Part shown: one piece after another, positions 35,465 to 46,868 of the stretch | Position numbering within the stretch: position 1 is the stretch's first letter | Layout: every line of letters starts with the position of its first letter | Assembly: GCF_000001735.4 (NCBI RefSeq) | Contig: NC_003070.9 | Coordinates: 20,879,971-20,943,970, forward strand | Length of the DNA: 64,000 bases | Reading direction: 5' to 3' | From: Arabidopsis thaliana | Taxonomy: Eukaryota > Streptophyta > Magnoliopsida > Brassicales > Brassicaceae | Notes under the pieces: generated by a model | Told to the model about the DNA's origin: nothing | Database searches by the model: none | Seen by the model: the letters and a program-made list of their open reading frames with translations, nothing else | Made by a program: the position numbers and the translations under genes

Positions 35465-36709
35465 GGTTAACTGTGGTGGTCAATTTTTTTACTTAGTTGG
35501 TTCGCTGGCTTTGAACACGGCTTTCCGGAGCAACGAATCGTTTCTATTTGTGGATGTGCTGAGAGTTGAGGAGAATGGTAAGATGCTGACTGGAGAAACT
35601 GCTTTGTCAAATCCTAATTTACTTGAGAGACCAATGATCTGACTATTAAGAAAGCTCCGGTAACCCAAGCTGGTGATAATAAAACTAAAAAGTTCGGATA
35701 GTGCCAAAAGAAGTCGTAAGAAACGATCTCTTGGGGATCTTTCAAGTGGGAAAGGAGAGGTTGAACCTTTTGCAATGTCACCAACAGGAACAATAGGAAA
35801 AAGTAACCTCTATCTTTTTCTTTCTCTATTGTTGTCTATGGAGTATATAGTTGATGTTATTGGAGAGTATTAGTCAAGTTACATTCGATTGTATGATCTG
35901 ATTTTATTAAGACATTAAAAGGGGTGATGTTATTCTTGAAGTAACGGTCGAAACTGAATTAGTTGTGAGGCGTGAGAGTGCCCTTAATCTGTATAATCTT
36001 TCTATGTTCCATAGATCTTGAAAAGGGAGAAAAAAGTGCTGCTACGACTGACCAAGAGAATGATCTTGCACTTGTGGATGATGAGAACGAGAGTCACAAA
36101 GATGATGTTCGTTTAGGAGCAATAGTACAAGGTAAACTTTTTTGTGTTTACTGATTTTCATATCTAGACATTCTTACAATATTATACCTTGATTAGGTCC
36201 AAGTGCTGCAAATAAACTTTTAACTGCTGAATTTTTAGACATCAATCAATCTGCTGATGTAGAGAACGAAGGGCTAAACAAAGATGGTGTTGATGCAACT
36301 CCCGAATCTTTTCCCAAACTCGACAGGAGAAAAGCCAGTTACCAATATTCTTGTATTAATGGCGCCTGTTCCAAACAATAATTTCAGTATTTTTCGAATA
36401 TTCATTTTCTTACGAGGGACGTTCTATTAACTCGTAAATTGTTTAATCTGTGTAGAGAAAAAGATTGGTACAAAGAACAATGGTGGAAAAGATGCTGATC
36501 ATGAGGCTACTACATCTTTAAAGGTTGCTAAGAAAGGAAGGACAAAGAAGGAGAAGGCCCCGGCTAAAAAAGATACTAAAGTGGCTTCTAGTTCTTGGAA
36601 CGTTGACCACGATGTTGTTATCGGAGACCCGCAGGAGAATGTGGACAAAGTTGTAAGGAAATCAAGCAAGAAGTCGAAGAAGAAACAATCTTCGGACGTT
36701 GTGGAGTAG
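35465..36709 (+). pseudogene. unrecognised multi-exon gene remnant
   Basis: A chain of coding-like blocks on the plus strand. Around 35470-35640: VNCGGQFFYLVGSLALNTAF, then VDVLRVEENGKMLTGET, ending in a stop. At 35673-35805: SAKRSRKKRSLGDLSSGKGE. At 36013-36131: ATTDQENDLALVDDENESHK, followed by a donor-like gtaaac. At 36197-36380: a DINQSADVENEGLNKDGVD block, closed by a stop. At 36456-36708: Lys-rich KVAKKGRTKKEKAPAKK to SSKKSKKKQSSDVVE and a stop. The charged, nuclear-protein-like composition and plausible splice sites argue for former coding. In-frame stops at 35639 and elsewhere and the absence of a continuous frame argue for a pseudogene. Family not recognised. Confidence 0.45.
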
Positions 36710-37500
36710 GCTTAAGTATCTCTCATCTGAGATAAACAATGCTCTACTATGAGCATCATTGACCTCGTTTCTGTCTTTCTTTTTTCTCTACGTTGCTGAT
36801 CTTTAATGCTTTTTCTAGTTTAAGAAACTTGTTTCCTCGTGTGGTTTTTGTTTTTCTAATGCATGATGACATTTAGGCTTTAACATTTCACCATCTATGT
36901 TGAGATGAATGTTTAGTATGTGGATTAATATCGCTTGTACTTGGTATTACCTATAGGATTTTCTTAACGTCAATGCATCTAGCTAATACTTATTTGTCAT
37001 GTGAAGTTGTAAAGTTGATCCCATGAAGCACAGCCTCACCCACTTTGTCTACACTCACCAAATTATTCTTAAAAGCCCAATTAAGTTTTCTAGGTCCAGT
37101 TAATATTTGGTAAGAATATTATTGGGCTTTGATCTACTTAATGGGCTCCGTTTTGGGAAATTGCTTCAGGTTCCATTTTTTTGGTTCTATATCAAAACAC
37201 ACGAATGAGAGAGAGGTTCGAATTTCTCTTCTCTCATTCAAAGGTTACTAATTTCGCTCGTAGAATTTTGCCCTATTTGCATTAGCTGTCGACAACGTCT
37301 AAGGCAAGAAAACTTGATTTGGAACCCTAATCGATTCTAGCTCCATTGTATCAAGATCAAGCCCCCCTACGCCGGATATTATAGCGTTTTTGGGTCATAT
37401 TTTCTCTTAATTAGGATTTGCTCATCGTTGTAGCTTTAGCGGATCGATTTCGAGGTGCCCTAATTTTCTGATTTCGTAGAAATTGGTTGTTCTGGGAAAG
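36710..37500. other. intergenic and leader of NSRP1-like gene
   Basis: 3' flank of the remnant and a probable 5' leader from ~37190. I see no other gene. Confidence 0.45.
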
Positions 37501-38397
37501 ATGACGACTTTATCCAAAAAAGAAACATTGAATATGAACAAGTTTGGATTGCAACTGAGGAAGACCCTGTCCAAGAAAGTTCTTCCTATTGCTCCAATAC
37601 TTGGTGAAGATGAAGAAGACAACGATGTGGACAAGGAGATTTCTCGTCAAGCTTCAAAGACCAAGTCTCTTAAGAAATTTGAGGAGCAGCATAAGAAAGC
37701 CTTGGAGGAAGACCCTTGTGCTTTTGCTTACGATGAAGTTTATGATGACACGAAACAGGAAGCACCTCTTCCACGACTACATGAACGTCAAGAGTGCAAT
37801 AAGCCTATATATAACCAGCTTATGAAGGAAAAGGCAGACCGGAGACAGAAAGAACGTGAGATAGTTTACGAGAGAAAGCTTGCGAAAGAGAGAGCCAAAG
37901 AGCAACATCTTTTTCCAGATCAAGTTAAGGTTGTAACCGGTAGTTATAAAAGGAAACTAGAGGAACGAGATCAATGGCTCTCAGAAGAAAGATTGCGTGA
38001 ACTTGGAGAGGAAAAAGATGATGTTACAAAGAAGAAGGACTTGAGTGATTTCTACTTCAACATTGGGAAAAATGTGGCGTTTGGAGCTCGAGATATCAAA
38101 GCTAGAGAGACAGAGAGGCTCAAGGAGCAAAGAAAAGTACCGAAGCTAGAGGAGCTAAGGGAAAAGATGAAAACAGAATCACCAGAGAGGGTAGTGTTGC
38201 CTGACTCCAGAGATATTGGATCAAGTTGTAGGATAATTGTGGAACTGCAAGAAGCAGAGCACGTAGCATCTGAGGAGAAGATGAATTCAGATGCCACAGA
38301 AGAGAGAGACTTATCAATCAAAGGGGCAGCAAAACATGAGCCGAGAGCCACTTACCAACACTGCAAAAATAGAAGAATAGTTTTGCAAGTCTTGTAG
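37501..38397 (+). CDS. NSRP1/CCDC55-like nuclear splicing-regulator protein, intronless
   Basis: 298 residues. The N-terminal half matches the NSRP1_N (DUF2040) pattern: MNKFGLQLRKTLSKK opening, a short acidic linker (GEDEEDNDVDKEI), then HKKALEEDPCAFAYDEVYDD, which is the family hallmark. A long charged coiled-coil region follows (KADRRQKEREIVYERKLAKE, RLRELGEEKDDVTKKKDLSDF). Family members are nuclear-speckle proteins affecting alternative splicing. This copy has no intron and a weakly conserved C-terminal third, suggesting a retrocopy or a lineage-specific duplicate; the frame is fully open. An AATAAA-like aataaaatg sits just after the stop. Confidence 0.8.
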   Translation: MTTLSKKETLNMNKFGLQLRKTLSKKVLPIAPILGEDEEDNDVDKEISRQASKTKSLKKFEEQHKKALEEDPCAFAYDEVYDDTKQEAPLPRLHERQECNKPIYNQLMKEKADRRQKEREIVYERKLAKERAKEQHLFPDQVKVVTGSYKRKLEERDQWLSEERLRELGEEKDDVTKKKDLSDFYFNIGKNVAFGARDIKARETERLKEQRKVPKLEELREKMKTESPERVVLPDSRDIGSSCRIIVELQEAEHVASEEKMNSDATEERDLSIKGAAKHEPRATYQHCKNRRIVLQVL

Positions 38398-38924
38398 AAT
38401 TCAATAAAATGTTACTTTTTGGTTCAATTCTCTTTTGATTATCACAAAAACTATTGTTTAGAACTAATTTCACAAAATTAGATTCACACTTTCTTCGTTT
38501 CCTTGATCTTTTCAAGTAATTTTTTTTTAGAGCACACATCCATCTGTCTGTGCCCTGTGGTGTTAGAAAAGGAACTACCAACTGTAAATTATTTGGGTTG
38601 TTTCGACAACCGAGTTTTGGGTACCAAACCAATTAAACCGGTCTGGTATGGCTGAACGGCGCATAAGGGTATTATTGTCATTTTACTATCTTTCTGTCAC
38701 CTGCTCGACGGAGGAAAAGACGCCGCCTTTCTTCTTCTCTGCAAACATTTCACGAGTGACTCCGAACTCAGATAAATCTTAACTCTCAGTTCCATTGGTG
38801 TTTCGACCAACAGCCACAATCTTTTTTGGTGTATAAGTTATACTCTCAGTACTCAAGAATTAAAAAGGGGAAGAAATTGGTAAACTCTATCGCCGGAGAA
38901 TTTTCGGTTTATCCTCCTATTCGT
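38398..38924. other. intergenic and leader of CBS protein gene
   Basis: Short spacer. The downstream frame is open upstream to 38826 but without an ATG. Confidence 0.5.
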
Positions 38925-41900
38925 ATGGAACTTGATTTATCTGTTCTAGGTCGTTCTTTCATTGTCACCAGAAGGAACTCAAGTATCACGAGACCATGTA
39001 TCCAAAGCTCGAATTTTTCAGTAAGAGTTCTTCAGAGAAACAAGCATCGCCCACTCTGTTTCTCCACTAATCCGTCCAATTCCAGTTTTATTAGATTCCA
39101 AAAAGGATGTGACTTTAGTCATAGATGTCAGTTTGTTGTGTTGAGTGCGACTGGAGATCATGTGGGTATTAGTCAGAAACATTCCGATTCCACCGAAAAA
39201 GTCGATTCGATTAGGATTTTGCTGAAACGGGGAATCGTTTTAGGGGCAGTGGTGTGTGGAGTTTTGTTTTATGGATGTGGGAAAGTATTAGCATCAACAA
39301 GTGTGGTGGATGTGGCTTTTAGTAAGAGTATATTGTTGTTGAAGAATGCTTGGCCAAAAACTTCTCAGGTTCTTAAGGTTCTTAGAGAGCAAGGTCTAAT
39401 CTTAGCTGTGCTTCTCGGTTTATCAGCATTCTTCTCCATGGCAGAGACTTCCATCACCACTCTCTGGCCCTGGAAGGTAATAAATAACTCCTCTCCTGGA
39501 TTCAGTAATGCCAATGATGATAAGCTGTTCTGTTTTTATTCGTATCTTCACGCTCTTGTCTCTTGGATGGTTCTTTAAATGTGGTAGTGTTATGTGTTTT
39601 GTATCAGGTGCGCGAGTTGGCTGAAAAAGAGCCTGAAAATGGCGTTTTCAGGATGCTCCGCAGTGATGTTACCAGATTTTTGACAACCATACTTATTGGA
39701 ACAACGTAATGGTTTTTTCTATTAGTTAGAATGTTGTTTTTTTTAATGTTCGCTTGAATCGTTTTGTCTCTTAACTTTGTTCTTTGGATTTTTCTTAGTG
39801 TTGTTAATATTGCGGCGACTGCCTTGGTCACTAAAGCGGCAACAGCTATTTTTGGTGAAGCTGGTGTTAGTGCAGCCACAGGAGTGATGACGGTACATAT
39901 AAATTTTACTTGTTACTATCTTGACTGAGATAGAGATGGAAGTTTTGAGTCGTGAATGATTATAGGTAGCCATATTACTCCTGACTGAAATAACTCCGAA
40001 AAGTGTAGCGGTTCACAATGCTCAAGAGGTTGCCAGGATTGTGGTAAGTTTAAATTAGTTATCATTAGCAAAGACTTGACAGACAGAATATGCTCACATG
40101 ATAAAAGAAATAGTCTGATTTATGTTGACTTACTATGCATCTAGGTCAGACCAGTGGCGTGGCTTTCCTTGATATTATATCCTGTTGGAAGAGTAGTAAC
40201 ATATCTTTCGATGGGAATTCTGAAAATTCTTGGTTTGAAAGGACGGAGGTATGCATCAGATTAGAGTTTTCTGTCCAAATCAAAATATATTAGTGTGCTT
40301 TTTTCCTTGTTGAGAGAGAGTTAACGCAACTTACCTATAGTCTATTTTTCTTTTGGTGCCAGTGAACCATATGTTACTGAAGATGAATTGAAACTAATGC
40401 TACGTGGTGCAGAATTAAGTGGGGCTATAGAAGAGGAAGAGCAGGTATGAGTTTGTTATATATGGATTTTCGATGAGTCTATACCATAGACTTGTGATAG
40501 TTCACATGATACATATTGCAGGATATGATTGAAAATGTGTTAGAGATAAAGGATACGCATGTTCGAGAGGTGATGACTCCTCTTGTTGATGTAGTTGCAA
40601 TAGATGGCAGCGGCAGCCTGGTTGACTTCCATAACTTTTGGGTGACCCATCAATACTCAAGGTCTATAAATTTTCACAGCCTTTTTAGTGACCCTTTTTC
40701 GTCCATTAGGATTATTCGTTATGCTCAAATGTTTTCTTCACAGGGTTCCTGTTTTTGAGCAGAGGATTGATAACATAGTTGGTATTGCATATGCTATGGA
40801 TCTCCTAGATTATGTTCCAAAGGTCTGGCTGCTTCATTTTCTGTTTCTTGTGTTTGTTTTCTTTTCACTGATAAGGACACCATAGTTGTGCACTTTTGTG
40901 GAATGAATTTATATATTTTCTTCTGTTTTGCAGGGTAAATTGCTTGAAAGTACCACTGTGGTGGACATGGCACATAAACCTGCATTCTTTGTCCCTGGTA
41001 ATCATAGATGCATTCAATCTTTTAATCTAATACATATACCTTTGACATTCTTTGTTCACATGGAATAATCTTTGATGTTATGTCAATAATTTGCAGATTC
41101 GATGTCAGTTTGGAATCTTCTTAGAGAGTTTAGAATAAGAAAGGTTCACATGGCAGTTGTTCTTAATGAATATGGTGGAACCATCGGAGTATGTTGCTGG
41201 TTGTCCTCTTCTTTACTTTATTTTTTCTCTCCTGCTCTCTTGAAAGGTTGTCTAATTTCTCTCCATGCAGATAGTAACTCTTGAAGATGTGGTCGAAGAG
41301 ATTGTTGGTGAAATATTTGATGAAAACGATTCAAAGGTAAGCTCATCCTAGTTTCAGCTTGTTGCCATTCTTCAAGGTTGGGTTGAATAGTAGGAGATTC
41401 AGAACAAAACGGGTTATATCTGAGAGCAGAGGAGATTCAAATTTCTCACTTCCATTGTTTTGGGCTCAATAGGAGGAAATTCAGAAGAAAACGGGTTATA
41501 TCGTGATGAGAGCAGAGGGGATATATGATGTTGATGCCAACACTTCGATTGACCAGTTATCTGAAGAACTCAACATAAAGATGGCAGAGGTAATATACTC
41601 TGTAGCCGTGTCTTTAGTGTGTCCCTCTAGAAGGAAGAACCGATCTTTAAGATTGCTTGTTGGCAGAGTATAAACTATCCTTTTGTTTCCCTTTTCGCAG
41701 GGCCATCAGTATGAGACAGTCTCAGGTTTTGTCTGTGAGGCCTTTGGGTATATCCCAAAGACAGGTGAGAGTGTGACGGTAGTTCTTGAAAAGGAAAACT
41801 GGGAAGAGAATGATGAACAAGACGAGGGTAAGCACGAGCGTCAAGATCAGAAGGAGAAGCACCAAATTTATAGACTAGAGGTACATGGATTCATAGTACT

Positions 41901-42163
41901 ACTTCCCCTTGCACCACATTCATAGTATAACTTAGATTTTTGGACAGATACTAGCAGGGAATGCCAGAAAAGTGAGTGCAGTCCGGTTCGAACGAGTTAG
42001 TGATATGGATCAAGTGTCAGAGGCCCGAGATGTAAAAAACATGGTTCCCAAATTCGTAAGAAAATGGAGCAGTGAGGAAGATTCCGATGGTAATCTCCAA
42101 GCCAAGAATGCCGTCTTTGATGAGCATCTAATTGCAGAAACTGAAAGTATGAAGAAAGAATAA
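38925..42163 (+). CDS. CBSDUFCH2: chloroplast DUF21/CBS-pair/CorC_HlyC protein
   Basis: Member of the CNNM/CorC magnesium-transport superfamily, plastid version. Fourteen exons: 38925-39476, 39608-39705, 39799-39892, 39966-40043, 40145-40248, 40363-40444, 40522-40661, 40744-40822, 40934-40997, 41097-41188, 41271-41336, 41473-41589, 41701-41880 and 41948-42163. All are in phase, giving 653 residues, as I recall for AT1G55930. Order: transit peptide (1-~75), transmembrane segment (~105-120), DUF21 transmembrane domain (~155-335, GLSAFFSMAETSITTLWPWK, LLTEITPKSVAVHNAQEVAR), CBS pair (~345-480, VREVMTPLVDVVAIDGSG, EYGGTIGIVTLEDVVEEIVG), and CorC_HlyC domain (~500-615). CorC homologues bind Mg-ATP through the CBS pair; transport in plastids is inferred. 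Confidence 0.94.
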
Positions 42164-42572
42164 TGATAAAAGAGGAAAGAGGTGTTGTAAGTTTAAATTG
42201 CATGTATAGAAAGACTCGTTATAATGTTCACCAGAAAGTAGTAACTATACCTTCTTAATACATGTTGGGAAACAATTTATTCGAAATTTATGAGGAATAC
42301 GAGAAAAAGTCCGATGAGCACACAAATAGCAGCTTTCAGGTCTTCCGACTTCATACTTGTCTGATTCTAGCTAGCTAGCTAGGTTTCCCAAATCTAAGAA
42401 ATTGTTTGACAGAATAATAAAGAAAGTTAATATATTTCACTAGGCAGTGTATGTGTTTATACACACGCTCACCGATGCAATTAGGATTCATTACGTTAGA
42501 GATTAATTAGGATTACGATAACTATGAATATTCCACATGAGTCTTTTATGTTTTAGGATTCATAACACAATA
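42164..42572. other. convergent intergenic spacer
   Basis: 3' flanks of the CBS gene and CYP708A1. A ctagctagctagctagg stretch lies near 42367. No gene is seen. Confidence 0.5.
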
Positions 42573-44611
42573 CTAAAAAAGATTTGCATTTTGATGAGAT
42601 GAACTTAAAGGATTCTCGGAGATCGTTATGCGTATCGGCTTGGAGAATCGAAGTAAGGGTGCTCGGATGATATAAGATTTATCGATCAAAGAGAAGTCAT
42701 ACGTTGTGACTAGATGATGAAGAAATATAGCCATCTGAAGCCTAGCAAACTCTGCTCCTGCACATAGTCTTGCACCACCACCAAACGCCATGAACGTTTT
42801 AGAGCCAGAAAGCAATTCTTTCCCCTCCCATCTCCATGGATTAAACTCACATGGTTGTTCATAGATTTGAGGGTCATAATGAAGAAGAGATGGAACCACC
42901 AATACAATCCATCCTGCTGGAATTGTATACCCTGCAACCACAACACGATTTTGAATTAGATCATTTGGTAACAAACTTATAGTTATTTTTATGACGCAAA
43001 AGAGAGACCTAAACTTGCCTTTGATCTCCACATCATTCACCGCCTTTCTAAACATAGCAGGTGACAAACTTCCTAAACGAAGAGACTCATTGATAACCTG
43101 CAATTGCAACAATCAACTAAATGTTGAGTTTGGAATTTCATTTATTTAACAAGTACGTATATAATAAGAAAACAAAAAGCTACCATATGGGTGAAATTCA
43201 TCATGGATCTATATTCTTTCCAAGTAACTCCAGATTCTTTATCAGCTCTGTTTTGGAGGATGGTCTCATGTTCTCTCTGTTTAACATAAATAAGCTTAAG
43301 CATCTCGTTTCAAAGAACAAAGATTCAAACTTCGATATCTCTCTAAGTAAGTTACCTTCAGCTCCATAAGCACTTTGGGGTTTTCAGCTATGAATTTCAC
43401 AGTTAATGCAGTCATAGTAGAAGTAGTTTCATAAGACGCAATCAGTAAACTAAGTATTAGCTCTACTGATCTTTCCTCGTTGATCGTATCGCCTTCTTTC
43501 TCCACCTCATATATCATTGTCTCCATGAAGTCTCCATATTTTGAGTCATCCGATGTTGCTTCTTCTCTCCTCTCTTTGAACATTCTTTTTAGCATCTTCA
43601 TCACATTGCTGCGTGCCTTTACATAGAAAAGTGGATCCAGAATGTTTAATAACCAGACAAAATCCTTGAGCTGACAAGTTATGGACAAGAGATCTTACCA
43701 TAAGACCATTGTAAAGAGCGTTCCAAAAAGAAGGATCAAAAGGGGACCTAACCAAATCAAAGCTGAAATCTCTAAAACTCTCTATCAGTTTGCTCTTAGT
43801 CTCAGGTTTGATGTTACTTATGATCATCAGGATCATTTGTTCCAATATCAACTGCATTAATAAAAACAAGATATAAACCTTATCAAAAAAGAAAAGTGAT
43901 TAAGGTAGACATTTGATCGCGTCAACTAGATGGACTTAGGTCTTATTAATTATACTCTTCCACTAGTATCTTTGACGTCTACAACGCCTTGGAAGGAGAC
44001 AGATTTGAGATGCTCGCTTGTTGCTATGTCGATTTGTTGTATAAATCTCTGCTTCAAACACTCAGGGCCAAGAAGCTGCAGAGCAATATGTCTCATGTAC
44101 CTGTGGAAGTCCTTGCCTTGCTTGAAGAACAAGTTATCTTTCCCAAAGATTCTAACAAGAGCTTCTGGATAGCTCATGATGAAACACCTGTTCTCTTGTT
44201 TGAGAATCTCAAAGTTCACTTCCGGATCTGTCGAAACAATCGTTTTAGAGCCGAGGATATTCGTCCGGAATAATGAACCACCGTGCCTGAAGCAAAAACC
44301 AGAGAAAGATTAGAGAAGAAAGAAGAGAAATCAGACAGATTCTTGAAACCTGCAGATTTAATGAAAACCAACTTGAACATTCTTTTCTTGACAAATGGAT
44401 GGATTTCGTTGAAACTGTAAGGTTTGAAGAACTCAACGGTTTCTCCGATCACCGGAAACCCCATTGAACCTGGAGGTAGTTTGCCGGAGCAGTTAGGGTT
44501 AGCCCATCTATAGAGCCAGAGACTGATCTTGACGACCACTAAAGCTATAACAAAACTCAGTGCAACACCCCACATTTCTTTCATAATATCTAAACTAATG
44601 AGATTGTTCAT
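42573..44611 (-). CDS. CYP708A1: cytochrome P450 CYP708A1
   Basis: ER-bound P450 of the CYP85 clan; CYP708 relatives oxidise triterpenes (thalianol cluster). This one's substrate is unknown. Exons 44373-44611, 43956-44286, 43699-43851, 43356-43616, 43184-43276, 43019-43097 and 42573-42931 give 504 residues (495 if the second ATG is used). Seen: N-terminal membrane anchor (ALSFVIALVVVKISLWLY), proline hinge (LPPGSMGFPVIGE), I-helix LIASYETTST with Ser in place of the usual second Gly, ExxR in NESLRLG, PERF region FNPWRW, and heme loop FGGGARLCAG. One intron (42932-43018) starts with GC instead of GT. The frame is intact throughout. Confidence 0.93.
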
Positions 44612-45070
44612 ATTTATAAATAGCTACATATTTTGAGGAAGCAATATGCAAGAAAACCAAATCTTACAAGTTACTACTGTAATTCTATTATTATTATATC
44701 TTCAAATTACAAGATTAACTATATTATATACTAATACACTAGAAATAAGTAAGAGAAATACATAACTTAAACTGTTAAGATTTTAACTCTGTGTTTCTTT
44801 TGATATTTGTATAGAAATTTTAATTCAAGTTAGTTGGCCAACTATGAGATCTCGACGACCACCAAAGATATAACAACACACAATGTACGTAACAGCTCAC
44901 ATTTCTTTTGATATTATTATTAGCTATTAGTAAACACTGATTGATTCTAAAACACACAAACTAAAAAAGCATACATTAATTAGTAGAGATAGTAAAGAAG
45001 ATAGGATTAAATTCAAGACTCCAAGTAGATGACGCTCTCACTGTGATCCATGAACATGACGTCAAAATGT
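44612..45070. other. CYP708A1 upstream spacer
   Basis: AT-rich DNA with no ORF of note. It holds the CYP708A1 promoter on the minus strand. Confidence 0.45.
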
Positions 45071-45769
45071 CTAATCTAATTTGTGTTTACGAAACCAGTT
45101 GTCCGGTATACCTTTGATTTCAATCTTTCTCATATCGTTTCTTTGTAGATCATAACAAAGAATGTGAAAGGGAGAAACCAAAACCTGTGGTATCAAGACA
45201 AGCTTGCCACTTTGACTTGTACCGTTTACGTTGAATATAATGTCTACTTGGACTAAATGCAGCTGATAAGGATGCAAAACCATAGTCTTTTTGGACCATT
45301 CCTTGTTGATCCCGGCATCTTCCAGAACCCTTAAAACCAACATCCCCTTGTCTCTAAGATGGTTAGAGTCAAGAAGAGTAACTTTTCCACCATACTCTAT
45401 AAGACTCACATTCTTCCTGGATCCATCTCCGTCGTCCCTCCGAGGTATTTGGCTCATTGTGAGCTCTTCCGATCTTATGTCGAAACTCACAAGCACAGAA
45501 TTATACATGTCAATCCAAGCTAGGTAATATGTAACCCCATTGATACACTGTCCTCGTCGGACCGGTATGAAAGGACAAAAGTCTGATGGAACCTTTTTCC
45601 ATGAACCTACTTCATGAGGTTTTGGGACAAAGACCCAATGCTCTGGCATTGTCGTTAGGTTTGGCGCAATTGAGCAGATTACTCTGTATTGGTCGTTAAG
45701 AGGGTGATGTCCGAAAGACCATTAATTTCTCAGTAGCTGGAGGTATAATGCTGGATCTGACGGCATTGT
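45071..45769 (-). pseudogene. F-box-associated (FBA) domain fragment without F-box
   Basis: A 192-residue open frame (45071-45649) carries an FBA-type C-terminal domain: PVRRGQCINGVTYYLAWIDM, ILVSFDIRSEEL-like block, and LHPYQLHLVQ. Homology continues upstream in the same frame (FGHHPLNDQYRVICSIAP), but a TAA interrupts it just before that block (about 45720-45725), and no F-box is found upstream. It cannot act as an SCF adaptor without the F-box. Either a pseudogene or a short orphan protein from the internal Met. Confidence 0.65.
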
Positions 45770-46215
45770 GTGTAAGGTGAAAAGTTAATATATATTAAAT
45801 CAAAACCTAAAAAAACTCGAACAAACCAAAATATTAAATGTGTTATCCTATAAATTTTTGTAGTTTACATAACATAACTTCTAGTGGTAACAAAACTGAT
45901 TTTTCTAATCTTAATTAAATGGTAAATGTAATTTTATATAGCAAAAACCTTAATCTTAGAAATTGCAAATCGAATTGAAAAAATAAATCAGAAATTAAAA
46001 GAAATTTTATTGCTGTTTTTAATATAATGATTTGTTTGAATTTAAGTTTAGTTTATTAATAATAGGTGAGAGTTTAAAAAAAAAAAGTTGAGAGTTTTTA
46101 ATATGTTTGGAGGAAAGGTGGGGGTTTTTCTACCCATTTTCCGATAATAGGAGTTTGTCCCAGCTTTAGCTTTACTTACATATCTTTGTTTGTGGTGGCA
46201 GAGCCAAAAATTGAG
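45770..46215. other. AT-rich intergenic spacer
   Basis: Very AT-rich; nothing recognisable. Confidence 0.5.
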
Positions 46216-46511
46216 TTAAAGCTGGTTTGAGTAGTCACCAGTTCCATCATCATCATGTTCATGCATGTCGGATGTACCTTGCAAATAAGGAGAAACAACA
46301 AATTAGTAGAACAAATTCAAGCAGCAACAAAGAATAATGTCCGGTTTGTGAAGTTACTAGTTGCAGCTTTGTCAATTGTACTTGCATCGGTTTCATGAGG
46401 TGCATCTTTGTTCTTATTCTTCTTCGCTGCCACTCTACGGTCTCTGTTTTTATGATTTTTCTTTTTCTTCTTCTTGGCTCTGCGGATTTTGAGGCCAATG
46501 CTCTTAGACAT
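46216..46511 (-). CDS. small Lys-rich protein, two exons
   Basis: Exons 46382-46511 and 46216-46277 join across a GT-AG intron of 104 bases to an exact 63-residue frame. Basic N-terminal half (SIGLKIRRAKKKKKKNHKNR, then RRVAAKKNKNK) and acidic tail (DMHEHDDDGTGDYSNQL). The basic part looks like a nuclear or nucleolar localisation signal. No family recognised. Reading without splicing gives a 64-residue frame with a hydrophobic end, less convincing. It may be a relic of a longer nuclear protein gene. Confidence 0.5.
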
Positions 46512-46868
46512 TGATGAGTGTTGAAATCAGCTTGAAAGAACCATGTAATCTTTAAACTTGGCAACAAAATGACTCATTGAGCCTAACCAAAATGAGAGTA
46601 TTTTTACCAAATTTATACCATAAACCTTGACCACAATTTAAACACAATTGTATGCATTAAAATCTAATCTGCCGTTCTTTCATAATGTTTTTAGCAACAA
46701 AATCCAAATATCAAAAACCAAAAAAAAAAGAACCAAATAGAAAAAACAGAGTCATAAGGGATGAAAATGAAAAAGGATGCATTACAATTCTAAATTCAGA
46801 CTTGTTTAATTTGCTCCAGTGATCATCGAGTTGACCTCATCAAAAATCTTGTCTTTAGCCACAAGTAT

